From positions 1 through 5,846 of the forward strand of contig CANJKY010000283.1 of NCBI GenBank assembly GCA_947474875.1: a stretch of 5,846 bases of DNA. The letters are read 5' to 3'. Every line of letters starts with the position of its first letter. Positions within the stretch are counted from its first letter, which is position 1. This DNA comes from Gemmataceae bacterium (lineage in GTDB: Bacteria > Planctomycetota > Planctomycetia > Gemmatales > Gemmataceae). Under the pieces are notes generated by a model. That model was given only the letters and a program-made list of their open reading frames with translations, made no database searches and had not been told where the DNA came from. The position numbers and the translations under genes were made by a program. Below are positions 4,428-5,846 of the stretch, piece after piece.

Positions 4428-5846
4428 ATGAGCGACACGAAATCGCTTCTCAGCCGCATCACCGCTTTCCGGGAACGCCTGGAGCGGATACCTTCGCTGG
4501 TGCTGGACGCCGACGCGTCCGACCCGGCGCTGGTGGTGCAAAACGCCGCCCGGCGGGCGCTGACGCCGGGGTGGGTGTCCGGGGCGCTGCGGCAGATCGC
4601 CGGCGGGACCACGAGTCCGGTCACGGCGGTGGTGCCCTCGCAACTGGTCGGGCGTGCCCGCCGGCTGTTCGAGATGGCTCGCGAGTTGGTGACCGAGCAG
4701 CGGGCGATCACGGACGACGTGTTCTTCGTCCGCCTGTCGAATTCCGCCGGGGCGGAGTCGGACCCGCTGGCCGTGTACCACCGGCAGACGGTCGCGGCGA
4801 CCGAGTCCACGCTCCGGCTGGCGCAGTCGATGCCCGAGTCGGCCGAGCAGCAGCTGCGGGTGTGCGACGGGCTGGAGACGATGCTGACGGCGATCAGTGA
4901 CCGGCTGGCCATCACCGCCCGGTCGCTCGACACCCGCCGCAAGGAGTGGGGGCGGGTGGAGCGGCTCGCCCGCCTGCTGTGCGACGTTCAGGCCCGCCGG
5001 CTGGTGTCGGTCGCGTCGTTCACCGACCTGGCGGAAGAACTGCTGGACGAGGCCCGGCGGGGGGTGCCCCTGCGGTTCGTGGCGGCCGACGCGGAGCCGG
5101 TAGCCCGGTTCATCGCAGCGCACGCGCTCACCGTCGCGCAGGTGGTGGCGCGGGCGGCCGCGCACGACTTCGAGTGGGCCGGGCAGGCGACCACGGCAGT
5201 GGCGGTGGCGCTGATGATGGACGTGGGCATGCTGACGGTACCGGCGGCGGTGGTGGGCAAGGTCGGCCCGCTGGACGCAGTTGAGCTAGGGGCTGTAGAA
5301 GGACACCCGGCGGCGGGGGCTGCGGTGCTGCTGGAAGTGATGCCCGAACTCGGCCCGCTGGCCGACGCGGTGGCCATGCACCACGAGCGGTTGGACGGCA
5401 CCGGCTACCCGAAGGCGGCCCGCGGGGACGACGTGCCGTCGCTCGCCCGGCTGCTGGCGGTGTGCGACGTGTACGCGGCGATGGCCACCGACCGCCCGCA
5501 CCGGCCGGCGCTCGACCCGCGGGTGGCGCTCACCGACACGCTGCTGCTGGCCGAACAGGGGCAACTGGACGGCGACCTGGCCGAGCACCTGCTGCGGCTG
5601 TCGTTCCACCCGGTCGGCACGGTGGTGGAACTGACCGACGGGCGGACGGCGGTGGTGGTGAGCACGCACACCGGACGGGTGAACCTGCGGGCGACCACCC
5701 GGCCGGTGGTGGCGGTACTGGCGGACGCGGCTGGGAAGGTGCTGCCAAAAGCGGAGTTCATCGACCTGGCCGGGGCGGATTACGGCGGGGTGGTGCGGGC
5801 GCTGGGCACGGCCGAGCGGCGGAAACTTTTGGCTAGCACCCACCCG
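4428..5846 (+). CDS. HD-GYP-type protein with degenerate HD motif (3' end cut by window edge)
   Basis: An uninterrupted frame of 473 codons runs from ATG 4428 through the last base. A G-run (4415-4420) 7 nt upstream acts as Shine-Dalgarno, and no other ATG or GTG start lies close upstream in frame. Residues 1-215 are mostly helical with no domain I can name and no signal peptide or membrane helix. Residues about 225-390 form an HD-GYP-like phosphohydrolase domain: H232, MMDVGMLTVP (263-272), GHP (H293), HHERLDGTGYP (318-328) and CDVYAAM (346-352). Active HD-GYP proteins cleave cyclic di-GMP and carry HDxGK; here it is MDVGM, so the metal-ligand His is Met264 and the conserved Lys is Met268, while Asp265 remains. 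Catalysis is therefore doubtful; a regulatory or binding role is possible. Residues 394-450 (HPVGTVVELTDGRTAVVV and following) resemble the small beta-rich tail behind many HD-GYP domains, so the true end is probably close beyond the window. Confidence 0.88.
   Translation, partial: MSDTKSLLSRITAFRERLERIPSLVLDADASDPALVVQNAARRALTPGWVSGALRQIAGGTTSPVTAVVPSQLVGRARRLFEMARELVTEQRAITDDVFFVRLSNSAGAESDPLAVYHRQTVAATESTLRLAQSMPESAEQQLRVCDGLETMLTAISDRLAITARSLDTRRKEWGRVERLARLLCDVQARRLVSVASFTDLAEELLDEARRGVPLRFVAADAEPVARFIAAHALTVAQVVARAAAHDFEWAGQATTAVAVALMMDVGMLTVPAAVVGKVGPLDAVELGAVEGHPAAGAAVLLEVMPELGPLADAVAMHHERLDGTGYPKAARGDDVPSLARLLAVCDVYAAMATDRPHRPALDPRVALTDTLLLAEQGQLDGDLAEHLLRLSFHPVGTVVELTDGRTAVVVSTHTGRVNLRATTRPVVAVLADAAGKVLPKAEFIDLAGADYGGVVRALGTAERRKLLASTHP

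Noticed and set aside
4373..4900. Plus-strand frame starting at ATG 4373
   Set aside because: It is in another frame from the HD-GYP-type gene and its product soon becomes Arg/Gly/Ala-rich; ATG 4428 has a better Shine-Dalgarno and leads into recognised motifs.
4344..5165. 273-codon open frame on the minus strand, with other minus-strand frames at 4250-4942 and 5286-5843
   Set aside because: They lie antisense to the HD-GYP-type gene, whose frame is open to the window edge and has recognisable motifs. Their products look like GC-bias shadows.

Overview
The window is GC-rich bacterial DNA that looks like a planctomycete of the Gemmataceae (Gemmata-type). The main evidence is the protein at 137-1255. 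It opens with the short 'repeat-companion' domain (TIGR02996, originally defined from Gemmata obscuriglobus) followed by leucine-rich repeats, an architecture heavily duplicated in that family. The sialidase-like protein and the C-terminal HD-GYP-type protein fit the same origin. The lineage is an inference from protein character, not from a marker gene.

Layout: positions 1-2886 hold a compact plus-strand gene run. It starts with the 3' end of an LRR-type gene (2-136), then a complete TIGR02996/LRR protein (137-1255), a small secreted protein of unknown function (1267-1932), and a BNR/Asp-box sialidase-like protein with a GTG start (1951-2886). The gaps are 0, 11 and 18 bp and each complete gene has a plausible Shine-Dalgarno sequence, so these are very likely co-transcribed from a promoter to the left of the window. 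A minus-strand cytochrome P450 (2904-4235) converges on this run with only 17 bp between the stop codons. A 192-bp divergent intergenic region (4236-4427) carries a good sigma70-like promoter for the P450. Beyond it a plus-strand gene (4428 to the right edge, still open) encodes an HD-GYP-type protein.

Function: the left-hand run pairs repeat-type putative binding proteins with an exported protein and a sialidase-like beta-propeller, which suggests a carbohydrate or cell-surface theme, although no substrate can be read from the sequence. The P450 is a stand-alone heme monooxygenase with all family motifs intact and no redox partner in view. The HD-GYP-type gene is the most interesting item. 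Its second signature (HHE..DG.GYP) is intact, but the HDxGK signature reads MDVGM, losing a metal-ligand histidine and the conserved lysine, so it may be a non-catalytic or altered c-di-GMP-related protein. I saw no RNA genes, insertion sequences, CRISPR arrays or phage genes. I found no convincing entirely novel system; the degenerate HD-GYP family and the secreted protein/sialidase-like pair are the best leads.
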